17,945 nucleotides of DNA from CAYGZQ01 sp964354375 [NCBI: uncultured Planctomycetota bacterium] (GTDB lineage Bacteria; JAJVIF01; JAPKYR01), in contig CAYGZQ010000018.1 of assembly GCA_964354375.1 (NCBI GenBank), positions 1-17,945 of the forward strand, written 5' to 3'. The number at the start of each line of letters is the position of its first letter. The first letter of the stretch is position 1. Positions 1-6,812 of this stretch are shown here, piece after piece. A program made the position numbers and the translations under genes. A model generated the notes under the pieces. That model saw only the letters and a program-made list of their open reading frames with translations. It had not been told where the DNA came from and did not search any database.

Positions 1-54
1 GATCGTCCCTACGTTCAGATGCGGCTTCGTTCTCTCAAACTTGGCTTTGGCCAT
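1..54 (-). CDS. tuf: Elongation factor Tu, N-terminal fragment (runs off the left edge)
   Basis: The minus strand from 54 downward reads MAKAKFERTKPHLNVGTI, the highly conserved EF-Tu N-terminus that precedes the GHVDHGKT P-loop, which lies outside the window. EF-Tu is the GTPase that delivers aminoacyl-tRNA to the ribosome. A strong Shine-Dalgarno (GGAGGA, 63–68) sits 8 bases before the ATG. Four tRNA genes lie just upstream on the same strand in the order known from E. coli thrU-tyrU-glyT-thrT-tufB, so this is probably the tufB-type copy, transcribed with the tRNAs. Only 18 codons are visible. Identity is very secure; which tuf copy it is rests on context. Confidence 0.95.
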   Translation of the reverse strand, partial: MAKAKFERTKPHLNVGTI

Positions 55-139
55 TACGGATATCCTCCGTGCCCCTCTGGCTTGCGATAGTATGAAAATC
101 GGTCATGTAAAGCAGCCGCCTGACGGCCTGGGTCAAACG

Positions 140-166
140 CCCGCGAGATCCGTCGGGAGTCGCGGG
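140..166 (-). other. Hairpin in the tRNA-Thr to tuf spacer
   Basis: Seven-base perfect arms (CCCGCGA at 140–146 and TCGCGGG at 160–166) enclose a 13-base loop in the 119-base spacer between tRNA-Thr(GGT) and tuf. There is no T-tract, so it is not an intrinsic terminator. It could be an RNA-processing signal separating the tRNAs from the tuf message. That role is inferred only from position. Confidence 0.3.
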
Positions 167-187
167 ACGGGAACTGATTCAAAGGAA

Positions 188-261
188 AGCCCAAGAGCGG
201 AATCGAACCGCTGACCTCCTCCTTACCAAGGAGGTGCTCTAACCTACTGAGCTACTTGGGC
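188..261 (-). tRNA. tRNA-Thr (anticodon GGT)
   Basis: A full cloverleaf is seen on the minus strand. The acceptor arms are GCCCAAG and CTTGGGC, the D-arm GCTC/GAGC, the anticodon stem CCTCC/GGAGG with loop TTGGTAA (anticodon GGT), and the T-arm AGCGG-TTCGATT-CCGCT. The discriminator is T, and no CCA is encoded. It is the last tRNA before tuf, equivalent in position to E. coli thrT. Confidence 0.97.
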
Positions 262-290
262 GAAGCGACAAACGCATTCTTGTCATCTGG

Positions 291-363
<73 letters not shown>

Positions 364-371
364 GCGGGTGG

Positions 372-454
372 TGGAGAGGGGAGGATTCGAACCTCCGTAG
401 GCGTCCGCCGACAGATTTACAGTCTGTTCCCTTTAACCACTCGGGCACCTCTCC
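372..454 (-). tRNA. tRNA-Tyr (anticodon GTA), class II
   Basis: The minus strand encodes a tRNA with acceptor arms GGAGAGG/CCTCTCC, anticodon stem ACAGA/TCTGT with loop CTGTAAA (anticodon GTA), and the long variable arm expected of bacterial tRNA-Tyr. The discriminator is A. It matches E. coli tyrU in order. Only 8 bases separate it from tRNA-Gly and 6 from the upstream tRNA-Thr, so the cluster must be one processed transcript. Confidence 0.97.
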
Positions 455-460
455 ACGCAA

Positions 461-533
461 AGCCGACGACCCGGTTCGAACGGGTGACCGGCTGATTACA
501 AATCAGCTGCTCTACCAGCTGAGCTACGTCGGC
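461..533 (-). tRNA. tRNA-Thr (anticodon TGT)
   Basis: First gene of the cluster on the minus strand. Acceptor arms are GCCGACG/CGTCGGC, the anticodon stem is GCTGA/TCAGC with loop TTTGTAA (anticodon TGT), and the T-arm reads ACCCG-TTCGAAC-CGGGT. The discriminator is T, with no encoded CCA. It is equivalent in position to E. coli thrU. Confidence 0.97.
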
Positions 534-581
534 AAGCCCGATTGCGACCGGTCGCGTGTCGCCCGCACAATTAATATCTGC

Positions 582-612
582 AATGTACAGTTTCCTGCCG
601 CCTTCGGTTCAA
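582..612 (-). promoter_or_regulatory. Candidate promoter of the tRNA–tuf operon
   Basis: On the minus strand a TTGAAC box (607–612) lies upstream of two possible -10 sequences: TGTACA (584–589, spacing 17) and TACATT (582–587, spacing 19). Neither is close to consensus. A further AT-rich TATTAA lies slightly downstream. Placement between the terminator and the first tRNA supports a promoter here, but the exact boxes are uncertain. Confidence 0.3.
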
Positions 613-621
613 GAAGACACA

Positions 622-652
622 CAAAAATATTGGGGTTTCTCCGAAGCCCCAA
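622..652 (-). terminator. Rho-independent terminator, minus strand
   Basis: Read on the minus strand, a 9-bp stem (TTGGGGCTT with AAACCCCAA, one G-T pair) with a five-base loop is followed by TATTTTT. It would end transcripts of the lipoprotein gene whose stop is at 844, and insulates the tRNA–tuf operon starting just downstream. Confidence 0.75.
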
Positions 653-757
653 ACCGTTATTAGCGACAAAGAGGAAATCTACCACACCCGGCCGGGGGTG
701 TCAACAGGGGGGCGGGCGATTTTCCGTTGTCGGTCCGTGCGCCCCCCTTTTTGCCCC

Positions 758-836
758 GGGGACTGTCATCCTGCTTCCGGCACTGTGACCCAGGGTTCAC
801 CTCGCGCGCTCGGGCCGGAAGCAGGTGACTGTCCCC
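758..836. repeat. REP/REPIN-like inverted repeat with GGGGAC…GTCCCC ends
   Basis: The left arm (758–781) begins GGGGACTGTCATCC and ends CTTCCGGC; the right arm (814–836) is its near-perfect reverse complement, with small differences in the GTGAC segment. The 32-base centre contains a smaller inverted repeat (GTGACCC with GGGTTCAC). Paired inverted arms ending in GTCCCC resemble REP-like elements mobilised by IS200-type (RAYT) transposases. That parallel is from general knowledge, and no transposase is present here. On the minus strand it follows the lipoprotein stop codon directly, where it could shield the mRNA 3' end. Confidence 0.6.
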
Positions 837-843
837 AAGATCA

Positions 844-3156
844 CTATTCCGTTACCAGATTCGGTTCGAGGACATAGCGATGCGTGAAGGTGTTCGCGCT
901 CACCTCGACATAGTAGGTCCCGGCCGTGACAACCCCTCCGGACGAGATGAACGCGCTGCCGTCCTGGTACCATATCGTCCCGGTATCAAGCTGACCCAGG
1001 GAGCCGTTGTACAGAGTGAAATACTCTTCTTCATTGCTGGCGTTGTCGTAATCGGACATATGGATGATGAGGATTCCGTCCGCGGCGGTGTTGATGGAGA
1101 ACCAGTCCGAGTCCCCGCCCGCCTGTTCGCCGGTATACTGAAACGAGTCTGTGTCTGGGTCGTAGTCGATGGCCATCGCGTCCGCGCTGGGTGAGGAGTC
1201 GTTCGATTCGGTCTCATAGAAACTGAAACCTTCGTTCCAGTTTGGCCAGCGGAGCGGATGAACATCATATTCAGGGTTGCCGCCGCCGGTCGCCGCGATT
1301 CTTAGGCGGTAGGTTCCCAAGGGACCCAGGACCGGGATTCGGACAGTCTCGGCGAATTGCCCCTCCGGGAGCAAGGTGGCATCGACCAGACTCCCGACTC
1401 CATCAAAAAGCTGCAGATCAAGGACCTGGTCTTGTCCGAGATCGAGGCATGTGACGAGGAAACTCCCCTGGCCGCTCGTCAACTCGATGGCATAATAGTC
1501 CACATCCGCGTCGGGGCAGATCTGGCCCGTGTGACCGAACCCGTCGGCCTCAGGGGCATAGTCCCATCCCATCGGAGTGGCGGTCTCGGATGAATTGTTG
1601 GGCTCGATTTCGAAGTGATCTTCGGGAGCGCAGTCGGGCGCTACGATTGTGAACGGTCCATCTGAAATGTCGAATATCAAAGGATTCGCGGTGGACGTGA
1701 CCCTTACCGTGGCGTTTGTCGTTGGATCATTCGGTATGTTCTCCCAGAGGAAGCTCCCGACGTTCGGCTCGTTCCACACGATGAGGTTGACATCGGACGC
1801 GAAGTCATCCTTTGAGTACTCGATATTGACGTTGGCGATGTCGCCGCTCGAGGCCCATGAGATCTCCTCGTTCGAGCCGACCGACCAGGTCTCTCCCCCG
1901 TTCGGGACAAGAACGGTGATGAAGGTCGGCGCCGGTTCCACCGGTATTTCAATGCGGAAATAGCTGGTGAGCTCCCCGTTGGCGTCGTTCGGGATCTCGA
2001 GATGGGTGGTGTAGTCGAGGCTCGGGTACGCGACCTCGATCCAGACCGTGAGAGGATCGGCGGAGGTCAGCATGCCAACCGGGAACTCCGCGTGGAAAAC
2101 GACTATCTTGCCGATGATCTGGGACGGGGTCATGTCGACATTGTATGGGCCGTCCCATGCGCTTGAGAACAGCCTTATGTCGTACTCGGGCACGTAACCG
2201 TCCCACGTGGACGACCAGTCCCAGGGGCTTATGTCGAGGACGACGTTACCGCCGCTCGATGACGGGTCGTAGAAGAGGTCGCTGGAATCCACAACGCTTA
2301 TCGCCACGGCCTCATCGGCATTGGCCGAGAGGGGGAAATCCTCGAATCCCCCGGGCGGATCGGGATGATTGATGTTCGGCTCCCAGTGAGCGATGACGGC
2401 GTACTGGAATCTCACGGTCTTGGCTACGGGTCGCCTGATCGTGTAGTGACGCCAGTTCAGGCTTCCGGGGGTGAAGCTGCCTCTCAGTCCGCTTGGAATA
2501 CAGAGGGCCTCGTAAGGCGTCTGGCTGTCGGCGGGGAAAAGCGCGTCGCAGAAGTACTTGTACGGGTTCAGCGTGCCGTCCGGGAAAAAGTCGAGTGTTC
2601 CCTGGACCCCGGGATGGTATCCGAACAGGGGCTTGACCTGTCCCGCCTCGTAAAACTCAGGGCCGTTGAACCACCGCGTGTACCCGTCCGCGTTTATCAG
2701 CTGTGGATCCTCCGTCGTCGCGACGCTTAGCTCAGAGGTCCCATGGTATGTGCCGGACACCTCACCGAGGAAAACACCCATCACGTCGAAGCCGATGAAC
2801 GCGCTGAGTCCGGGAAACGGATGCTCGATCCCTACGTCGATATCGATGTCGACGTAGCCGTCATGCGGCGTAGCGTACAGGCCACTCAGGTGAAGGTAGT
2901 GCGGGGGAGTCTCTACGTAGCGAATAACATTGCATGTGAACTCCGCACCGCGCAGGGGGACGGCTTCCGCGGTCGAATTTTCCAGGTCGATGTACACGTC
3001 CCAGAGTCCCCACAGACATTCGTCTGCTGCCGGTGCCGCGGGCTGCTGAAAGCAAAGGGACGGCGAGGTGGGAACGGAAGTCAGATGCCCGCCCGCGCAC
3101 GAGGCGAGAACGAGCAGGGCGATCGGGATAGCCGGTAATAGCGAAAAACGGCGCAT
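844..3156 (-). CDS. Large secreted lipoprotein with a family N-terminal module, Ig-like domain and two PPC domains
   Basis: This 770-aa protein starts at an ATG preceded by AGGAGG at a 9-base spacing. The signal peptide MRRFSLLPAIPIALLVLASC has a textbook lipobox (LAS|C20), and the +2 residue is Ala, so outer-membrane sorting is plausible. Residues about 46–300 form a module shared with the lipoproteins at 3209–6112 and 15431–17716 (landmarks: LWGLW, VPLR, HPFPGL, GFDVMGVF, DGYTRWFN, FQYAVIAHW). Residues about 411–512 contain PNGGETWSVGS…ISW, typical of Kre9/KNH-like Ig-fold domains. Two pre-peptidase C-terminal (PPC) domains follow (about 513–646 and 647–770), each opening with an E-x-N-(N/D)-S motif. 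No catalytic domain is visible. It probably sits at the surface in an adhesive or binding role, which is inference. It lies 52 bases after the 967-aa gene and is probably co-transcribed. Confidence 0.88.
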   Translation of the reverse strand: MRRFSLLPAIPIALLVLASCAGGHLTSVPTSPSLCFQQPAAPAADECLWGLWDVYIDLENSTAEAVPLRGAEFTCNVIRYVETPPHYLHLSGLYATPHDGYVDIDIDVGIEHPFPGLSAFIGFDVMGVFLGEVSGTYHGTSELSVATTEDPQLINADGYTRWFNGPEFYEAGQVKPLFGYHPGVQGTLDFFPDGTLNPYKYFCDALFPADSQTPYEALCIPSGLRGSFTPGSLNWRHYTIRRPVAKTVRFQYAVIAHWEPNINHPDPPGGFEDFPLSANADEAVAISVVDSSDLFYDPSSSGGNVVLDISPWDWSSTWDGYVPEYDIRLFSSAWDGPYNVDMTPSQIIGKIVVFHAEFPVGMLTSADPLTVWIEVAYPSLDYTTHLEIPNDANGELTSYFRIEIPVEPAPTFITVLVPNGGETWSVGSNEEISWASSGDIANVNIEYSKDDFASDVNLIVWNEPNVGSFLWENIPNDPTTNATVRVTSTANPLIFDISDGPFTIVAPDCAPEDHFEIEPNNSSETATPMGWDYAPEADGFGHTGQICPDADVDYYAIELTSGQGSFLVTCLDLGQDQVLDLQLFDGVGSLVDATLLPEGQFAETVRIPVLGPLGTYRLRIAATGGGNPEYDVHPLRWPNWNEGFSFYETESNDSSPSADAMAIDYDPDTDSFQYTGEQAGGDSDWFSINTAADGILIIHMSDYDNASNEEEYFTLYNGSLGQLDTGTIWYQDGSAFISSGGVVTAGTYYVEVSANTFTHRYVLEPNLVTE

Positions 3157-3208
3157 ACGGCATAGCCTCCTGAGTCATCAGGATACAGTGATGAACTCCA
3201 ACCTAATT

Positions 3209-6112
3209 CTACCACAGTCTGATAATCCTCAGACCGCCCGACATGTCGCCGACGTAGAGGTATCCGTTGCTCGCCGCTACGTAATACGCGAAACCCGGCG
3301 TATCGAGCGTGAACAGGTAACCGGCGGACTCGGGCGGATCAACGTCGAAGACCAGAATCCCGTTGCCGCCCGCCGCAACGAAGGCATATCCGTTCGAGAG
3401 GGCTATGTCGTAGAAAATGGGCCCGAACACAGTCACGGTCTTGATCACGGACGCCGAGTCGATGGGATTGACATCGAAAATGACGACAGCAAATGAATAG
3501 TCGGCTATCGCGCAGGCATATGCATAGTCTCCCGAGACCTCCAGGGCCGTGACGACGGGCGGCTTGACGGTTTTGACGATTGAGGCCTGCTCCGGAGGGT
3601 CGCAGTCAACGATCCTGAGACCCGAGTTGCCGTTCCCGAAGTAGCTGTAGGTCCCCTGCACGTCGACATCGTGAACCTGTTCCCCTGTGTTGATTGACCC
3701 GGCAATGAAGGCTGATGCCGGGTTGTGAGCGTCGATTATGTAGTATTGCAGGCAGGCGAGATGGACGTAACCATCGGAGCCAAAGACATTCGTGGCCTCG
3801 CCGTCCGTCCAGAATGAGTTGATGAGCATGGGCGAGGTGGGGGGGTCCACGTCGACGATCATGAGATCGCTTTCCCACGAGCTGACGGAGGAGCCGACGT
3901 AGGCGTAACCGTCCATCACGCCGATGCCGTAGGCGCAACCGTCGAGATCGGTCCATCCCACTACCTGCGCGTTCTCAGGCGACAGCACATCGACAATCTG
4001 GAGTCCGCCCTGGCCGCAGGCCACATAGGCGTACTGGCCCGACAACGCAATGCCCTCTGCGTAGGAGGGAGAATAGAGGCCGCCTGTGAGTGTAATGGTG
4101 CCGGGATTCGAGATGTCGGCGACATGAAAGCCGGTCGCGGAGTCGGCGACATAGACTGTCTGCCCGGATGCAACGAGACTCACCGGTGTTCCTGGAGCCT
4201 CGCACGAGGAGACCTCGTACAGTGACCCCGGAGGGTTGATGTCGATGCAATGGAACAGGCCGTCCGTGCCGGACGCATACGCGTATTCCCCGGAGACCGT
4301 AACGGCACTCAATCCGTCAAGAATGGCGACGTAGTTAATGAACTGAGGCGCTTCGGGAGTTGAGATATCGGCTATGGCCAGGCCGTACTCCCCCGCGAAA
4401 TACGCGTACTCTCCCGATATCGCGATGTCAAGGCATGTCGGAAGATACATTGCGCCGACCGCGGATGCGGACTCCGGGGGGTCTATGTCGATAATGTCGA
4501 CACCTGCCAACGATCCGACATAAGCATAACCTCCGGATACTATGACCTCCCTGCAGCCGTAATCCAGGCTCACCGTCTGCACGATCTGGGCTGACTCAAT
4601 CGGCTCTACGTCGACAATCTGCAGACCGGTTCCGCCCCCAACTAACGCGTAGCCTTCGTACACACCAACGCCATATGCGTATTCCGGCGTGGCCACGGTT
4701 TTTACCAGATAGGCATCCTGCGGAGGATCGACATCGACAATGTGCAGCCCTCCCGAACCGCCCGCAACATAGGCATAGCCGCTTGAGATCGCTACCGAGA
4801 CTGCTTCGGTGGGGAGTTGGACCCTCGTCATCCACTGCGGATTCTGCTTGTCAGTGATGTCGATGATGTGGAGGCCGCTATGATCGCCGGCCAGGTAGGC
4901 ATAGTTCCCTTCAACAGCTAGACCCCTGGGTGACAGAACGAGCCACGGTGGCGTCACGTCGGCGGGATTGAACAGCGGGGCGACGGGAAGCTCGAAAACC
5001 TGGTAGGCGGTCAAATCCAGCCACGGCTTACCCACCGGATCGTTCTCGTTGTCCTCGACCCAGACCAGGCATTCGTATTGACCCTGGGGCGCCGATTTCG
5101 GATTCTCCACAGTGACCTGGTAACGTGCAAAGGCTGGGCTGTCGTCGGTCAAAGTCGCCGTCAGCGATCCGTCAAACAGGTCGGGGCATTCGATGACCGG
5201 CGCGGAGTGCGTAGCCGTGCCCTGCCGGTCGTATACATCGATTGTCAGGACCGTCTGGCCGGTCGATGTGATGGGTCCGCCCGTGACCTCGATCTTCCAG
5301 GGCTCCTCGCAGTTCGCGTCGGGTCCGAAGTCCTGCATGGGGTCATCAACGGGCTTGTTGATGGGCTCAGCCCAGCACGCGTCGATTGCGTACCCGAAAA
5401 CCCATGGCTTCGGGGGGTCGGGCATGTGTATGCAGTAGGTCTCGATTATCTCATCGCCCGCATAGAATGCGTTCCTGGTGTTCGAGAATTGGTCGGTTAT
5501 GAATCGTTTATAGCCGTTGAGAAGGCAGTTCGGCACAGTCGGCGTCGCGAGCTTGCCCTTGAGGTATCCCTCCAGACCGTGCCCCAGAGTGGTCGGATTG
5601 TAGAGGGTCGTGTGGCCCTCCGCGTTCACAAGCTCGCCGTCGCCCAGAGTCCGGTCGGACACGTTCAACCCCGAAACGGGAAACTGACGGCTGCCGTTGA
5701 ACATGACGATTCCGCGGACATCGAAACCGGTGAGGTTGGGGTTCTCGAACGGATGCTTGATCAGGATGTCAACGTACACGGTTCCGTCCGGACCCGGATG
5801 CATCCCGGCTATCTGCAGACAGTCGGAGCACGGGGCCTTCTCGAGGAAGTTCAGGATGTTCCAGTGGTCGGCTGCCGCTCTGAGCGGGAAAAGCTCGGCA
5901 GTCAGGCGGTCGGGATCGATGCGGACCAGGCTTGATGCCCAGAGATGATGTCCGGAGCCGGGGTCTGCGTTCGTCCGGACCATCTCGTGATTCGCCGTCT
6001 GCCCCGAAACGTCAGGAGCAGTGGGCGTATTCGCGGGCGCCTTGCCGGAGCATGAGAGAATGAGAGAAGACGCAATCAGGATAGCGGACAGACCGACGAT
6101 ATTCTTGAACAT
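3209..6112 (-). CDS. Lipoprotein with a family N-terminal module and 14 LVIVD-like beta-propeller repeats
   Basis: The 967-aa protein starts at ATG 6110–6112, with AGGAGG 11 bases upstream. The signal peptide has lipobox LILS|C21 with Ser at +2. Residues about 55–300 are the module shared with the two other lipoproteins here (landmarks: HLWASS, FPLR, NFLEKAPCSDC, IKHPF, LTGFDVRGIVMF, GKLATP, VFGYAIDACWAEP). A linker of Ig-like character follows. From about residue 393 to the end I count 14 units of roughly 41 residues with the pattern SG-YAYVA-G-GGL-IVD-DPP, matching the LVIVD repeat family. Fourteen units suit two seven-bladed propellers. The protein ends in GGLRIIRLW. No enzyme signature is seen; ligand binding or surface scaffolding is inferred. 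A decayed homologous 3' end lies just upstream at 6184–6222. Confidence 0.9.
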   Translation of the reverse strand: MFKNIVGLSAILIASSLILSCSGKAPANTPTAPDVSGQTANHEMVRTNADPGSGHHLWASSLVRIDPDRLTAELFPLRAAADHWNILNFLEKAPCSDCLQIAGMHPGPDGTVYVDILIKHPFENPNLTGFDVRGIVMFNGSRQFPVSGLNVSDRTLGDGELVNAEGHTTLYNPTTLGHGLEGYLKGKLATPTVPNCLLNGYKRFITDQFSNTRNAFYAGDEIIETYCIHMPDPPKPWVFGYAIDACWAEPINKPVDDPMQDFGPDANCEEPWKIEVTGGPITSTGQTVLTIDVYDRQGTATHSAPVIECPDLFDGSLTATLTDDSPAFARYQVTVENPKSAPQGQYECLVWVEDNENDPVGKPWLDLTAYQVFELPVAPLFNPADVTPPWLVLSPRGLAVEGNYAYLAGDHSGLHIIDITDKQNPQWMTRVQLPTEAVSVAISSGYAYVAGGSGGLHIVDVDPPQDAYLVKTVATPEYAYGVGVYEGYALVGGGTGLQIVDVEPIESAQIVQTVSLDYGCREVIVSGGYAYVGSLAGVDIIDIDPPESASAVGAMYLPTCLDIAISGEYAYFAGEYGLAIADISTPEAPQFINYVAILDGLSAVTVSGEYAYASGTDGLFHCIDINPPGSLYEVSSCEAPGTPVSLVASGQTVYVADSATGFHVADISNPGTITLTGGLYSPSYAEGIALSGQYAYVACGQGGLQIVDVLSPENAQVVGWTDLDGCAYGIGVMDGYAYVGSSVSSWESDLMIVDVDPPTSPMLINSFWTDGEATNVFGSDGYVHLACLQYYIIDAHNPASAFIAGSINTGEQVHDVDVQGTYSYFGNGNSGLRIVDCDPPEQASIVKTVKPPVVTALEVSGDYAYACAIADYSFAVVIFDVNPIDSASVIKTVTVFGPIFYDIALSNGYAFVAAGGNGILVFDVDPPESAGYLFTLDTPGFAYYVAASNGYLYVGDMSGGLRIIRLW

Positions 6113-6183
6113 GTCTGGGGGAACCTCCTGAGGTACGGAAACATCTCGATGACGTCACTGAGCCCATGCATAGACTCAGGGAT

Positions 6184-6222
6184 TCCAAGCCAATTCTACC
6201 ATAACCTGACGATTCTCAGACC
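6184..6222 (-). pseudogene. Remnant 3' end of a second LVIVD-repeat gene
   Basis: The minus strand reads GLRIVRLW then TAG, followed by AATTGGCTTGGA. The intact 967-aa gene ends GLRIIRLW then TAG, followed by AATTAGGTTGGA. Differences between the two fall mainly at synonymous or conservative positions (two Arg, one Ile and one Leu codon differ silently, and one Ile is Val), which indicates past selection as protein. Just upstream GATATGCAGGCGC resembles GACATGTCGGGC of the intact gene but with one extra base, so the frame is broken. The remnant sits between the yjbQ-like gene and the intact propeller gene, consistent with a tandem duplication that lost almost all of one copy. Confidence 0.65.
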
Positions 6223-6270
6223 GCGCCTGCATATCCTGGGATACCCGGAATAGAGTAAAGCCTGCGGTCC

Positions 6271-6708
6271 TCATTCCCCTATGATCGTTACCGGCAGCTC
6301 TCGATGTCTTGGACGCGTATCGAAGTCGATGAAGACGACCTGCTGCCACGTGCCGTGGACCGGACCGCCGTTGCGGACCGGTACGGTGATGTCGGCTCCG
6401 ATGACACTTGCGCGTAGATGCGCGTGGCCGTTGTCGTCGTGCCATGTCTCATGGTGGAAATAATCGCCCCATGGCGGCCCTGGAGGCGTCGGCGGGATCG
6501 TGCGGTTGAATAGCTCGCGGATGTCCCGCACCGCGCCGGGCTCGAACTCGGTCGTGGTGAGGCCGCCCGTCGAACCTGGGCAGAAAATGTTCGCGATCCC
6601 GTCGGCGATGCCCGACCGCCTTATGCATTCCGCGAGCTGAGGGGTGATGTCCTTGACATCGCAATCGCCACGTGTCGAGATCGCGATCTTGTCGGTATGA
6701 ACGGTCAT
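6271..6708 (-). CDS. YjbQ/UPF0047-family protein
   Basis: The 145-aa protein is full length for the family (about 130–145 residues). It has the family's motifs in order: CPGSTGGLTTTEFEPG near residues 43–58, HHETWHDDNGHAHLRASVIG in the middle, ITVPVRNG, then GTWQQVVFIDFD and a terminal VTIIGE. The His-rich centre is the presumed active or metal site. E. coli YjbQ has been linked to weak thiamine-phosphate-synthase-like activity, but the physiological role is unsettled, so I give no gene symbol. The ATG at 6708 has GGAGGG about 10 bases upstream. It is a cytoplasmic protein between two genes for exported propeller proteins, with no obvious functional link. Confidence 0.92.
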   Translation of the reverse strand: MTVHTDKIAISTRGDCDVKDITPQLAECIRRSGIADGIANIFCPGSTGGLTTTEFEPGAVRDIRELFNRTIPPTPPGPPWGDYFHHETWHDDNGHAHLRASVIGADITVPVRNGGPVHGTWQQVVFIDFDTRPRHRELPVTIIGE

Positions 6709-6762
6709 TTTCCCGGATCCCTCCGTCAGGAAACGATGTTCGACTTTCGTGTCGGCTCTTCT

Positions 6763-6809
6763 CCGGTAGCTGCTATCTTTTTCGTCTTCGAAAAAGTAGC
6801 TGCTACCGG
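6763..6809. repeat. 47-nt hairpin element, copy A
   Basis: The arms begin CCGGTAGCTGCTATC and end GTAGCTGCTACCGG. An inner 7-bp stem (TTTTTCG with CGAAAAA) closes a TCTT loop. The same layout and length occur at 17838–17884 with a different but still self-complementary inner stem. On the minus strand it begins 3 bases after the stop of the propeller gene at 6813. It may therefore also act as a terminator or 3'-end stabiliser, although no T-tract follows the stem. Confidence 0.8.
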
Positions 6810-6812
6810 GAT

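Larger units (their letters stand above)
534..843. other. Intergenic region between the tRNA cluster and the PPC lipoprotein gene
   Basis: This 310-base stretch has no convincing gene. From the tRNA side it contains a 12-base perfect palindrome (GCGACCGGTCGC, 544–555), an AT-rich stretch that probably holds the tRNA promoter (about 578–612), a minus-strand intrinsic terminator (622–652), a C-rich low-complexity stretch (741–757) and a REP-like inverted repeat (758–836). The repeat starts 7 bases after the stop codon of the lipoprotein gene. Confidence 0.7.

Noticed and set aside
5078-5935. Plus-strand open frame (about 285 codons) opposite the LVIVD lipoprotein N-terminus
   Set aside because: It has no domain and no ribosome site, and is antisense to a module conserved in three paralogues.
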